NCBI GenBank assembly: GCA_021521415.1
Contig: JAIQDT010002053.1
Location: forward strand, 310,001-374,000
Source: Bidens hawaiensis
Taxonomy: Eukaryota > Streptophyta > Magnoliopsida > Asterales > Asteraceae
DNA length: 64,000 bases
Direction of reading: 5' to 3'
A model generated the notes under the pieces. That model worked only from the letters and a program-made list of their open reading frames with translations, did not search any database and was not told where the DNA came from. This document shows, in pieces, positions 34,875 through 45,651 of this stretch (the first letter of the stretch is position 1; each line of letters opens with the position of its first letter). A program made the position numbers and the translations under genes.

Positions 34875-35456
34875 TTAGGGAGAAGAGAAAGAGGAGAGGG
34901 AGACTTCAATTTTGCATGTAATATTATTCGGTTATCCCATGTGTTGTGTCCCAAGAAATAATATAAAGGGAAAATTAATTTAAACACAATGGTGGGAATT
35001 TTCCCCCCAAAATGGCTGGTCCCACTAGAAATATTTTCTCTTTCTTTCTTGGGAACACACTAATACTCCATATAATAGTTGCTAGACTAATGCTCCATGT
35101 ATTAGTAATAAGTCTATTGAAACATTATGACATTTAACACTTTTAACATGCCATAAGTTTCATGCAATATATCATAACCATTATATATATATATATATAT
35201 TATTTAACCAACTTAAATAATATCATAAGATAATCTCTCTAAATAAATGATCCGTGTAATTTATTGATTCCTCAAGTGAGAATATTTAGAAACCCATTTT
35301 CTAAATATCATTAGTGTTAATAATTATTTGTTAGATCATATCTACAATAAATATTATGGTGTTTGTCTAGCTTGTTACTGGGTATGACCCGAATTGGATC
35401 ATAACATACTAGCCACATCAATTATAATATGTGTCTTGGGCAGATCAATTCCAACA

Positions 35457-36660
35457 AAACCATAGAAAACAAACTGAGGTTCAACAGGCTAATCGTCCAT
35501 GTTGCTCAAGGTGATTATGTAGCTCTACCTAATGATCTTTGGATCAACAAAGATTCAGATTCCGAACGTGAAGGTGGTCAAGGTGGGAACGATGGTGGAA
35601 ATGATGAAGATAGTGGTAAAGGTTGTAGTGAACAGGTGGTTAAAGCTCGTACGTGTAAAGCTGAAGAAAAGGTAATTGATACTGAGAAGCCTGAAAAGAA
35701 ACCACCTCGTGGAGGTTCGAGAGTTGAGATACCGAGGTCACATCGCAGTATTCCACGGGTTGTTGTATCGCCTAATGTAGATGTTTCACAAATACTGTTG
35801 GTTACTACTCCTTCAAGTACCACGGTTGTTATATTATTGACAACAACTTCTACTGATCAAATATTTGTATCTATTAATCAATCTATGTTTCCTCCGATGC
35901 AATCTCTTCAGCCAACCATAGCAACAATGAGTCCATCTTTTCATGTGAGACGGATGATGCAGAGATCTAATTTCTCCCTCATGTCTTCAAACAAAGTTAA
36001 AGGTCCAATGCAGTTGGTTCCTCCTACATTCTACAACATGCCAGTTCAACATCAGATATTTCAGTTGTTAAATTAGATTCATATGCAAGGAAACCAAATG
36101 GCGACGAATAGGCATTTTCAAGAACATATGAAGGTCGATCAAAGGCAGATGAAGAGGGATACGCAGTTCTGACAGAGAGAGAACTAGGATTTGGAAACCC
36201 TGGTTACTTCTCAGGGGGAGTAGATTGCCAAACAAGACGAGAGTATTCTTCAGTTGACTGGCAAGGATGATTTGTTGAGGAAATTGAAAGATAAACATCA
36301 AGATCCAGATGCTGGTGGTAGTGGTGGTGATTAGCAATGAGGTGGTACTTCGAAATCTATTGGTGCTACAGCTGATTGAGATTCTGGATAGAAGATGGTG
36401 GTTTATCGAGGTACTACTAACGTGTAGCCTATTGACTTGATTTAGCCGAAAATGATTGATTTGTGGATTATGAAAAGATGGTTGTGATAAGCATGGAAAA
36501 TGCTGATGATATAGAAGAAGGAGAATTTGTTGACAACTCATTGACAAAGGAACCTATTTCCTTACTCCTGGGTTTGAATGAGGAGACAATTGATACGTTG
36601 GAAAATGAAGAGGTTTTTGAGGCTTTGGATACTAATTAGGTGAGGTTTGACATAAGCGTT
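35457..36660 (+). pseudogene. decayed ORF Q, same family as the ORF of element G
   Basis: A single frame is readable from the copia LTR edge to about 36480 with stops but no indel, then a frameshift. Content: charged, glycine-rich N-terminal part; Pro/Gln-rich stretch; a likely coiled coil (DQRQMKRD ... ILQLTGKDDLLRKLKDK); the phrase DPDAGGSGGD; MVVYRGTTNV; and, after the shift, SMENADDIEEGEFVDNSLT. The element G ORF has the same order: ILQLTCKDDELKKLK, DPDASGAGG, LVVYQDSTNVQPI, SMVNADEIEEGLFVDRSLT. Family not recognised; no gag, pol or transposase motif. It is cut at its 5' end by copia E and at its 3' end by element F. Confidence 0.6.
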
Positions 36661-36678
36661 GTTAGGGCATAGAATTTA

Positions 36679-37277
36679 TGTTGAGGATCCCTTATCCTTA
36701 AGTGACTTATGGATCAATTATATTTGAGATATGTTCCGGGTTATTAAGGATCAAGGATCCTCGGTATTATCTATTTACTAATAATTGTGTTTGAGTGGTG
36801 TTGTGTTTTATAGATATAATGGTTCTATGACTAAGTCCACCTCATAATTCGCTCCTAGAGACTCCTAGCACGTGGTCAAAAGACGCTGAAGGAGTTAGTG
36901 GAAGGGTGACGGATTTGTAGGAGTAGTTGTGTTATATACATTTAAAAACGAGATTATGATCAATTAGGTCACACATTACACGTTCACACTTACTGGTAGA
37001 GCAAGCTATCCGATCACACACACTTAGCATTCTTGTAATCTTTGATCATAATCTCCACCATTTGTAACCTGATTCTTTTTTTAATAATTTGGTGATAGAC
37101 AATTGTCATCACCCAAGGTTTTTATGCTGGCGGTCCTCTAAAGATCAAGGGATTTTCCTCGTATAAATCCTTGTGTTTGTGTTAGCAACCGAATCACAAT
37201 CATTATAATCAACTTAGCACTAAACCTCACCTAACGAATTTGGTTATTTTATCCTTTGTTGATTTTTGACAAAAACA
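36679..37277 (+). repeat. 5' LTR of element F
   Basis: About 599 bp, start TGTTGAGGATCCC, end AAAAACA, directly before a primer-like site. Start chosen from TG and from the end of Q homology; confidence is lower at that edge. Confidence 0.55.
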
Positions 37278-37280
37278 ATT

Positions 37281-37298
37281 TGGCACCCACCATGGGGC
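37281..37298 (+). promoter_or_regulatory. primer binding site candidate, element F
   Basis: TGGCACCCACCATGGGGC, three bases after the LTR end. Position and TGG start fit a primer site; I cannot name the tRNA. Confidence 0.55.
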
Positions 37299-37362
37299 GA
37301 TTGGTGCTATAACCAAAAAATTTCCTATCAATTTAAACCTTTTCTATCAATCCCACTTTCAA

Positions 37363-39300
37363 TGGCCTCTCAACAATTATTTGCTTCATCCACCGTGCCT
37401 TCATCAGTTTCACTCCCTCCATGATCCTCACTACCAATGCCTCCTCCACTTGCGGGAGCACCAAGGACTACTCCTGCTGGAAACAAGGCGCAACTACCAG
37501 TCTTCCAGAGCTCGAAAACCACTGCTGCCACTTCGGTGGTTAATTCTAACAATGATATTTCAACTATGTTTTCGCAGGGAAAGCATACATGGAGCAACAA
37601 AGCAAGACTAACCAGAGGATCCTTCGGGAGATAGAAGATCTCAAGAGGACCAAGAGGCCAGCAGAGGATCAGACTCCTCTAATGCCTAGGATGCTGGATT
37701 TTACCACTCCAGGATCCTTGGCTCAACTTGCGCAATGATCATCTAACCTTCAACCGGGATCCATAAGTCAGCAAACTCAGGGATCCTCAGTTTTCCAGCA
37801 AGGATCATCTATCCTTCACCAGGGGTCCATGGGTCAACAAGCTCAGGGATCCTCAGTACTCCAACAAGGATCATCTATTCTTAATCTAGGGTTCATGAAT
37901 CTCTAAGCTCAAGGATTCTCTCTCCCCTAGCAAGGATCATCAATCCTTCCGTCAGGATCCTCCGAATTGTATCATCAAGGATCCTATCAATGATCCTTCA
38001 ACTCCCTGTCTCAAGGATCCTTCATCCAGAATCAAGGATCCTACCTCTAGAATCAAGGATCCTCGAGATTTCAGAATCAAAGATCATCTAAGGTCCATGA
38101 AGGAGACATTATCCCCATGCAGACTATTGCCTCAAGTGGACCAACTGTCATGGCAGATGCTTCTTACCTTAGCTATTCCTCTGGGATGCCAACATTAACA
38201 CAATAGAGAGGTAACTCATATAATCCTATATCCTTAGATGCTAATCTTGGTTCCATGTAGGATGCAGGTATCAACCAGGCTATGGCTAAGGAATTGCAGA
38301 AGCTTAAGGATATGATATCCAGCGTACCAGTGGTGGTCCGACCGATCCCTGAGATACCAGAAGGGAGCCACAAGTTATCCAAATTTGCTCCACCTATTTG
38401 TGATGCTGCGATCCCAAAACAATTTCAGGCCCCAACATGAAGGTGTATGATGGAACAACTGATCCGAAAGAGCATGTGGCTCAATATATGGAGAGGATGG
38501 AGAATAATCCAATTCTGAGAGGCTCAAGGAAGCTTGTTCATGCAAGGGTTTTGGATCCACACTAACAGGATCTGCACTTAAATGGCTGCTAAGTCTTCCT
38601 CACTTTTCTGTTACTTCTTTTTCACATTTGGTTAACTTGTTCAACAGCCAGTTTTCTTGTAGTAGGAAATTTGAAAAGTTAACTAGTGACTTATATAAAG
38701 TTGTCCAACCTTATGATGAATCCCTTAGGGATTTTGTTATGAGGTTTGGCAGGGAGGCCCTAGAAATCCCTAATCTTGAAATGGCTATGGCAGTGGAAGC
38801 TTTCAAGATGGGACTAAATAGGGGCTCCCCATTCTATGATGATCTTGTGATGACTCCTTGCAGGACTTTAGATTAAGTAAGGAACATGGCACTTAGATTT
38901 ATACGGCTAGAGGAAGACAAAAGAATCCAGAACTGTTAGGGGCTCAAATGAAGCAAGAACCTCCTAACAAGAAACAAGGATCCTTGTTCAGAAACAACAA
39001 TCCAAAGCCTTACTCCAAATTCAACAATCAAAACGTTCCAGCAGTTGAAGAAGGAGATGATGATGAAGATTACCCATGTATTTCCGAATATTGCTTCTCT
39101 TTGGATACCCATGGTTTTATTTGCGCCATGAAAGATCTTTGAGAGAAAGCGAGGTGGCCTCGAAAAAACGAAAAAAACAACATAATTCAAAGACAAATCC
39201 AAATGGTGTGCATTCCATGAGGATTTCGGTCATCAGACTGATGATTGTATTGGTTTAAGAAGGGAAATTAGATACCTCCTAAGCAAAGGCCATTTCAAGG
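37363..39300 (+). pseudogene. gag of element F, with QGS-repeat region
   Basis: The first half (about 37740-38100) is a low-complexity region in which Gln-Gly-Ser recurs (QGSSVFQQGSSILHQGS). The capsid-like core follows: VYDGTTDPKEHVAQYMERM near 38440 and VNLFNSQFSCSRKFEKLTSD, then SLRDFVMRFGREALE at 38628-38770. A knuckle-like CAFHEDFGHQTDDC is readable near 39205-39245 in another frame. Stops and frameshifts are frequent, so it is not functional. Confidence 0.75.
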
Positions 39301-39305
39301 AACTC

Positions 39306-40020
39306 TTGGGAAGAAAGAAGTCCAAGATCCAGAATCCTGAAGATGTCCCACAAAAAGCAACTCCTCCTCCATCAGATGCACAAGTAATCAACTTCATCTC
39401 CGGCGGATCATATATAGGTGGTACTTCCTTCTCCTCGACTAAGAGACATGCCAAGGAGACCAAGTTGGAGAATGAGGAGCGACCAGTCATATCCACCACA
39501 TTGACGACTGACAAAAGAATTTTATTTGATGAAGAAGATAAAATAAGCATACAAGATCCTTACCACAACGATTTGATTGTAACTTTATTTATTGCTAACC
39601 ATTATGTGCATAGGATCCTAGTCGATGGTGGAAGCTCGGTCAGCATCATCCAACATGATGTGCTCCAAAAAGTGAATATCCCAGACTCGGAGATCATCCC
39701 GAGGACGTCAGTGCTAGTTGGTTTCAGTGGCGAGACCAAGAAAACAATGGGGGATATCAAACTCCCAATATAAATCGAAGGGTTAAACTTATACCAAAAA
39801 TTTTGTGTTATTGATAATTTGTCCTGTTGCAATGTTATCCTTGGCAGGCCTTGGCTACAAGGAATGAAGGTTGTAGCCTCTACTTACCATCAGTGCATCA
39901 AGCTACCAACTCCTTGGGGAGTAGTAAGGATAAATAGTGACCAAGTGGAACCCAAGAATTATTATTCTTCATCCATGAAGCCAACAACTAAACAGACGAT
40001 AGCCTAGCAACCACAGCAGC
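39306..40020 (+). pseudogene. protease of element F
   Basis: Frame 39306-39773 contains ILVDGGSSVSIIQHDVLQ near 39615, the aspartic-protease site in its D-G-G form. A stop at 39771 is followed by in-frame NVILGRPWLQGMKVVAST at about 39830-39885, the protease C-terminal block. Confidence 0.75.
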
Positions 40021-40079
40021 ATCCTAGGAACGTGTTGGATGCTCAGGAGCGAGATATAAAAGAAGTATCCTTGGACCCC

Positions 40080-41592
40080 GAGGATCCAGACGTGAAAGTT
40101 TTCCTATGATCCAGTATCCCTAATGAGATCGAGGAGGATATAGTATCCTTCCTAAAGCAATGAAAATCCACATTTGCCTTCAGACATTCAAACATGAAAG
40201 ATATTTCAAATGAGGTAATTACTCATAAGTTAGGCCTTGATAATTCCATTAAACTCGTCCATTAGAAACGAAGGAAATTCTCTCCTGAGAGGAACGCGAT
40301 CATACAAGAAGAAGTTGAAAAACTTCTTAAGGCCGGTATGATCAGAGAGGTTAAATATCCTCGATGGTTGGCTAATGTGGTTGTTGTTTCAAAAAAGAAT
40401 GGAAAGTGGAGGGTGTGTGTCGATTTCATCGATTTAAACAAGGCATGCCCCAAGGATCCTTTACCAATACCACATATAGACTCCATGGTGGATGCAATGG
40501 CAGGATATGAGATGCTTACCGTTATGGATGCTTCATCTGAATTTCAACAAATTCATATGGAACCATCTGATCAAGAGGATACATCATTCATGATTCCTAC
40601 CGGCATATACTGTATATTGCTATGCCATTCGTACTAAGAAATGAAGGACAACATATCAAAGATTGATAAACATGATGTTCAAGGATCAGTTAGGCAAGAC
40701 CATAGAAGTCTATATAGATGACATGGTAGTGAAGTCGAAGAAGGCTGAAGATCACCTCCAAGATCTAAAAGTAGCATTCAACATCCTGGATCAGTGAACA
40801 TGAAGCTGAACCCGTCAAAGTGCCATTTTTGTGTCAAGGATGGGAAGTTCCTAGGATACATGGTGACCAAAAGGGGAATATAAGGGAGCCACAAGCAGAT
40901 AGGGGCCATGAAGTCTCCTGTGAATGCTAAGGATGTCCAAAGACTGACGGGAAGAATAGCTGCTCTCAGTAGATTCATTTCCAGATCCTCAGAGAAGCGC
41001 AAAGACTTCTATGATATCTTGAGGAAGAATAAAAAGTTTGAATGGACTCAAAGGCATGAGGATGCACTAAAGGCTCTTAAGGATTATCTATCCTCAGCGC
41101 CTGCCTTGATGAAGCCAATAGATGGTGAGCCGCTGTCCCTATACTTAGTCGTGTCAGATAATGTAGTTAGTGCTGTTCTGGCAAAAGGATCATGAAGGAC
41201 AACAGCCCCCGGTATATTATGTAAGTAAAAGCCTTTTAGATGCAGAGGTCAGCTATTCTCACCTTGAAAAGTTATATCTTTCTTTTATTATGGCCTCAAC
41301 CAAGTTGAGACACTATTTTGAAACAAAAACTATTATTTTAGGAACTAATTATCCTGCTAAGAATGTGCTTAGAAAGCCTAAATTGTCAGGAAGGATGGCC
41401 AAGTGGGCTGTGAAGCTGAGTGCATGTGATATTCAGTATGAACCCAAAACAGCCATTAAGTCACAAGCGCTTGCAGACTTTGTGGCTGATTTCAGTAGTG
41501 ACATACAGAAGGAAGCTGATCTAGAGGTCCGGAAACTAGAAGAAACCAAGGATCCTTGGATCCTCTTCACAGATGGAGCATCCAACGTATGA
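40080..41592 (+). pseudogene. reverse transcriptase and RNase H of element F
   Basis: RT is readable from about 40080. Blocks: WLANVVVVSKKNGKWRVCVD, LNKACPKDPLPIPHID, the catalytic VYIDDMVVKSKK near 40709-40744, and NPSKCHFCVKDGKFLG. RNase H follows (LTGRIAALSRFISRS, then LSLYLVVSDNVVSAVL and YYVSKSLLDAEVSYSHLEKL). Frameshifts near 40620, 40797, 40880 and 41190. Catalytic Asp pair present. Confidence 0.85.
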
Positions 41593-42388
41593 AGAACAAG
41601 ATTAGATATCCAACTGAAATCGCCATAGAGGGACATAATACCCCAGTCCATTGCATGTGCATTTCAAGCCACCAATAATGTGGCAGAATACGAAGTACTT
41701 ATTGCAGGTTTGCTTTTATCCAAACAAATGAGGATCAGGTATCTTCAAGTTTATATAGATTCTTTACTTATAATTAACCACTTTAACGGCTCTTTTACTG
41801 TGAAAGGTGAGAATATGATCAAGTATTTAGAAATTGTGAAGGAATTAGCAAAATTCTTCGAGTTGTTTAGTATCATTCAGGTACCAAGAGAAGAAAATGT
41901 TGGGGTAGATGCCTTAGCAAACTTAGCGTCATCATTAAAGATACCGGATGATGTAAAGATACCTATCATTTATATATTATCTCTGGCAATTGGAAAACAA
42001 GAAGCTATGGAGGTAACAGTAGATTGCACAGAAGAGCTTAAGGATCCTTCATCCTCTCCAAAATCAGGATCTTGGATCCTCCCAATTAAAAAGTTCCTCC
42101 AAGATGGAGAAATCCCTGCAAAGGAAAATCCTAAAGCTTCCAGATTGAAGGTATCACAATTCATTATCTTACAAGATATTGTATATAGAAAATCTCTTGC
42201 TGGTCCCTATTTGAGATGCATCGAGGATCCGGAAATACAAGAGGTCGTCCAAGACTTCCAAGAAGGCGATTGCGGCAACCATACATGGGGAAGCGCATTA
42301 TTCTCCAGGATACTTAAGATTGGCTACTTCTGGCCAACAATGAAGAAGGATGCAATGGAGTACTCAAAGAAATGTAATGCTTGCCAAA
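41593..42388 (+). pseudogene. second RNase H and integrase start of element F
   Basis: The frame 41680-42388 begins with an archaeal-type RNase H (NVAEYEVLIAGLLLSKQM-like block, then YIDSLLIINHFNGSF and VPREENVGVDALANLAS), a hallmark of Tat elements. The linker leads to the integrase zinc domain GNHTWGSALFSRILKIGYFW and KCNACQ, where the sequence is cut by the LTR of element G. Confidence 0.8.
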
Positions 42389-42482
42389 TGTTAAACACTG
42401 ATCAGATCTAAACGATAACCGATTATCAATTGTAGATCTAATACCTTAAACGGATCTAGTTCTAGATAAACTCTTAATTATG

Positions 42483-42530
<48 letters not shown>

Positions 42531-42973
42531 GTGTGTGTATTAGTTATTAGATATGTGTAATAGTAATAATTTAGATGAAGGATTGATCGAGAGAGAATTG
42601 GATAGTGGTTAGTTACTCTAATAATCAATAATTTCATTAACATACAACCGATATATAGACGATGGAACCAATTCGTTACACATCCCGTAACGAATTGGAT
42701 CCAGTTTGTTAACTTACACACTCAATAAAGGAAACATAACGAACCTTTGATTCGTTATGCCCCATTCGTCAACATTCCATGACGAATGGGAACATACATA
42801 ATGAACTAGATATTACACTTAGATGAACTGGCTAATTCGTTAAACATCCTTACCGAATTAGCCTTACATTAACGAACTTAAGTTAATTACAAAAATGCCC
42901 TTAATATTAAAATATTAATAAATTACATAACGATAATTACAAAGACTCTAGACAACAAAACTGTGCACTAACA
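42389..42973 (-). repeat. 3' LTR of element G
   Basis: 585 bp with inverted TGTTA...TAACA ends. It contains a TA-rich microsatellite (about 42484-42540) and four hairpins (42668-42863). Confidence 0.65.
42668..42863. repeat. hairpin array in LTR G
   Basis: CCAATTCGTTAC/GTAACGAATTGG (42668-42679 and 42687-42698, perfect). CATAACGAA/TTCGTTATG (42735-42743 and 42751-42759, perfect). CCCATTCGTCA/TGACGAATGGG (42761-42771 and 42780-42790, perfect). GGCTAATTCGTTAA/TTACCGAATTAGCC (42830-42843 and 42850-42863, one mismatch). Three loops read acatccc, acattcca and acatcc. Confidence 0.9.
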
Positions 42974-42990
42974 AACACCCCCTCATCTTG
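42974..42990 (-). promoter_or_regulatory. polypurine tract, element G
   Basis: Purine run with GAGGGGGTG on the minus strand, directly abutting the LTR start TGTTAG. Confidence 0.7.
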
Positions 42991-43004
42991 AGCTCTTTGT
43001 CTTT

Positions 43005-44745
43005 ACTTTACTTGAAATGCTTCCACACCCAATCTCGACAACTATGAATCCCGAACTCGTGAGACACCCGCACGACACGCTGGAATTGCATAGCTCGGTC
43101 ATAGTCTTCCTGGTCCTCAATTAATATCTTATTCACGAACAGCACGTCATTGTCAGTCTCTGATAAGTTAACGAACCACATATGATCTATAACTCTAATA
43201 AAGTTAGTCTTCAAGCCTTTCCCAAGAACAATGACGGCCTCACCAGTACGATTGTCGTAGTACCGACGGTTGAACGTTAGGTGAAGACCTTGCGGGAAAA
43301 TCTTCACCGGTACATACTTCATCGTTTTTGGTGATTTTACTTTAAGCACGAGCTTCCTCCAACCCGTTCTTGGATCTATCTCGTCAATACCCTTACGAAT
43401 CGGAATCTGCGGCTTAAAAGAACTTAAACCCGCGGTTTTCCAAAAAAAGCAAATGTTGATGAAACCATTTCGCTTGATGATTTCCACCGTGGTTGATGAA
43501 CGGTCGACTCGCGAGGGTACGAACATACCAACGCGGTAATGAGAGAACGTCTGTGATATTTTCATAGTACTGAACACCGTTCTCCCACTTTATGATGCAG
43601 ACCTTAAGTTCATAATCGTAAAGCCATGAAACGATATCATCTGTAACATTCGACATGGCTTTGAACTTTGTCTTCTGATTGGCTTTAGCGCATGCGATCT
43701 CATCCTGCTTCAATTCTTCATTAACGTACCTGTACGCCTCAATAATCATACGTGACCGTTTGCACCGATACGCGAACCGACCCTAATTATCCTCAACCGA
43801 TGGATCAGGATTCTAATCAAACTTCTTTTATTTTCCCTTTGAGACCATTTCCAGATGATCTTCATCAGCTTTAACATTTTCTTCATGAAAGTAGGAATAC
43901 CCTCATCAACATTGGATCGTTGATAAAGATCGGGGCATTCCTCTGTTGTCACTTCCTCGATCTCGATCTCTTCATCTTCCTAAACAAAAGCCATGTTCAT
44001 CTTGAGAAACGTCGGATCTTGTAAAATTTCTTCATCATTTATTACTTCCACGTCATCCTCGGCCAGCAGTATCTAAATCTGCTCACGTGTCAGGGACCTA
44101 TCAACAAACAGTCCCTCCTCAATCTCATCCGCATTCACCATACTCCTCACCACCCCCATCTTATCCACAAATATAATAGTATTAGCTTTTATCGACTCGA
44201 TTGGTTGTACATTCGTCGAGTCTTGATAAACAACCAATTGTTTATCCATATTACTAACTCCGCTTGTACCAGCACCCGAGGATGAGCCACGAGCTTGTTT
44301 CGGCTCATTACCTCCAGCACCCGACGCATCAGGATCTTCATCGTCATTCTTTAGCTTCTTTAATTCATCATCTTTGCATGTAAGCTGCAGAATAAGATCC
44401 TCTTGCTCCTTTATTTTCACCCCCTGAGCCATGACAATCTCACGCAGCACCTTCATTTCCTTCTGACGGTAGGAAACGAAACCCATCAAAGGCCTTTGAT
44501 TAAGTAACATATGCTTTTGAGCTTGACGATCAGCCGCCATTTTATTCTCATATAAAAGAATCAAACTCAAGAGCATGTTCAAATGATTTTCCTGGGGCAT
44601 AGCATGAAAAGATGGAGGGGTCGGCTGTACTGGACCTTGTGGACAATTAAGCCTCATGAACGAAATGTCCATAGGCTGTGTCGGCATCCTAGTCGGTGTT
44701 GGAGAAACCACCGATCTAGCAGTAGTAGGCCATGGTAATGCAGAT
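43005..44745 (-). pseudogene. ORF of element G, unrecognised family (homologue of Q)
   Basis: About 570 codons read from near 44745 to the stop just before the polypurine tract. N-terminal part Pro/Met-rich (TPTRMPTQPMDISFMRLN). A likely coiled coil follows (REIVMAQGVKIKEQEDLILQ), then DPDASGAGGN, LVVYQDSTNVQPI and an acidic stretch (NADEIEEGLFVD). The C-terminal half is aromatic and charged, with WLYDYELKVCIIKWENGVQ and RRYYDNRTGEAVIVLGKG, ending DWVWKHFK. In-frame TAG stops lie near 44073 and 43980, and frameshifts lie near 43750-43900 and 43420-43577. No known domain seen. Shared blocks with Q show a family conserved at protein level. Confidence 0.6.
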
Positions 44746-44766
44746 AAAACAGATTAAGGAATTAAT

Positions 44767-45480
44767 TTTTGTCAAATATCCAATTTGGATGTGTTACAAA
44801 ATATATATTATGGTGATGGTAAATGCATACAATTTGTGAGAGAAGTAAAATATGCTAATTGTTCACTTTTTTAGGTGAGACTAAATGTTCAATAGACAAT
44901 CATCGTTATTGATGTATAATTACATTTTGGTCACAACTCGAATATGGATGTGTGACAAATTTTATATTATGGTGATGGTAAATGCATACAAAATGTTAAG
45001 TAACCTATGTTAATTGTTCACTTTCTTAGGTGTGACTAAATGTTCATTACTAAGGAACTGTTAGTGAAGTGTAAGTACTTTATAGTCAACATGTGACCAT
45101 TACATTCTTTAAGAAAACGTTAGTGTTGTCTTAATAGTTTATAGTCACAGTTACATTCTTTACACAAAAGTGTGACTAAAGGTGTGTTAGGGTCATGTAT
45201 TTATGTAACAATGTGACTAAAGGTTAAACAACAGTGACTCTAAAAATAATTCTTGTCTTTAAGATCGGTATTATCCCGAATATAATTTTCATTTTATTAG
45301 GCATGCAAAAATATTACTAATTAATTATGTGTGATTATTGTGACCAGTTTTTTTAATGTGTGACTAAATTCTATATTATGTTTTTCAATAGGCCATTTTG
45401 CTTAAAAGATGAATAATTGGGCCAATTTGTTCAAAACACGATAATTTGGAACCACTTTTGTTCTAAACATGATTATAAGC
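44767..45480. repeat. repeat array segment 1 (about 160-bp units, TGTGACTAAA motifs)
   Basis: Units begin near 44767 and 44929 with aatttggatgtgt-like and tattatggtgatggtaaatg blocks. These are followed by a stretch dense in TGTGACTAAA and its complement TAGTCACA (45020-45370). The same sequence in the same order occurs at 46730-47605. This suggests subterminal repeats of a DNA transposon, but I find no terminal inverted repeats. Confidence 0.65.
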
Positions 45481-45651
45481 AGTTTGATTTATGAATAACC
45501 AGTGTATGCAACCCCAATTTCATCATCCTTTATATTCTTATTTTGCATAATGAATATAGTTAATAAATGAAGGGTTATAAGTTATACAATCTATTATATG
45601 AATCTAGTTTTGATTTTTTAAAGTTTGATCAAACTATTTGATATGTATGCA

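Larger units (their letters stand above)
27498..35456 (-). mobile_element. Ty1/copia element E, 3' end missing
   Basis: Minus-strand element: 5' LTR 35456-32827 (carrying a Harbinger-type insertion), altered primer site, 1.6-kb leader, then gag-protease-integrase-RT-RNase H down to 27498, the copia gene order (integrase before RT). The 3' LTR is not next to the pol end; element X sits there instead, so it should lie beyond X and D or be lost. Bases outside the LTR (35457-35461) are aaacc; the partner was not found. Confidence 0.85.
32827..35456 (-). repeat. 5' LTR of element E, split by a Harbinger-type insertion
   Basis: Minus strand start TGTTGGAATTGATCTG (35456), end AACCCAACA (32827). 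Without the 33144-34877 insertion and duplicate the LTR is about 0.9 kb, normal for copia. The part right of the insertion is AT-rich with a TA microsatellite near 35183-35202. Confidence 0.75.
36679..42388 (+). mobile_element. Ty3/gypsy element F (Tat lineage), truncated in integrase
   Basis: Plus strand: LTR, primer-like site, gag, protease, RT-RNase H, a second archaeal-type RNase H and the start of integrase. The extra RNase H and the sequence style place it in the Tat group. It ends abruptly at 42388, where element G begins with TGTTA. Bases ccaaa (42384-42388) would be the G target duplicate. The element is unusually rich in GGATCC (22 counted by eye). Confidence 0.8.
42389..44750 (-). 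mobile_element. LTR element G, 3' part (ORF, polypurine tract, 3' LTR)
   Basis: Minus strand. A protein-coding relic ends at about 43005, followed by the purine run AAGATGAGGGGGTGTT (42990 to 42975) and an LTR starting TGTTAGTGCAC (42973) and ending TAACA (42389). Its 5' half is missing: the ORF is cut near 44750, where the unrelated repeat array begins. No gag, RT or integrase is seen, so either these lay upstream and are lost or the element is non-autonomous with its own ORF. It interrupts the integrase of F. Confidence 0.6.
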
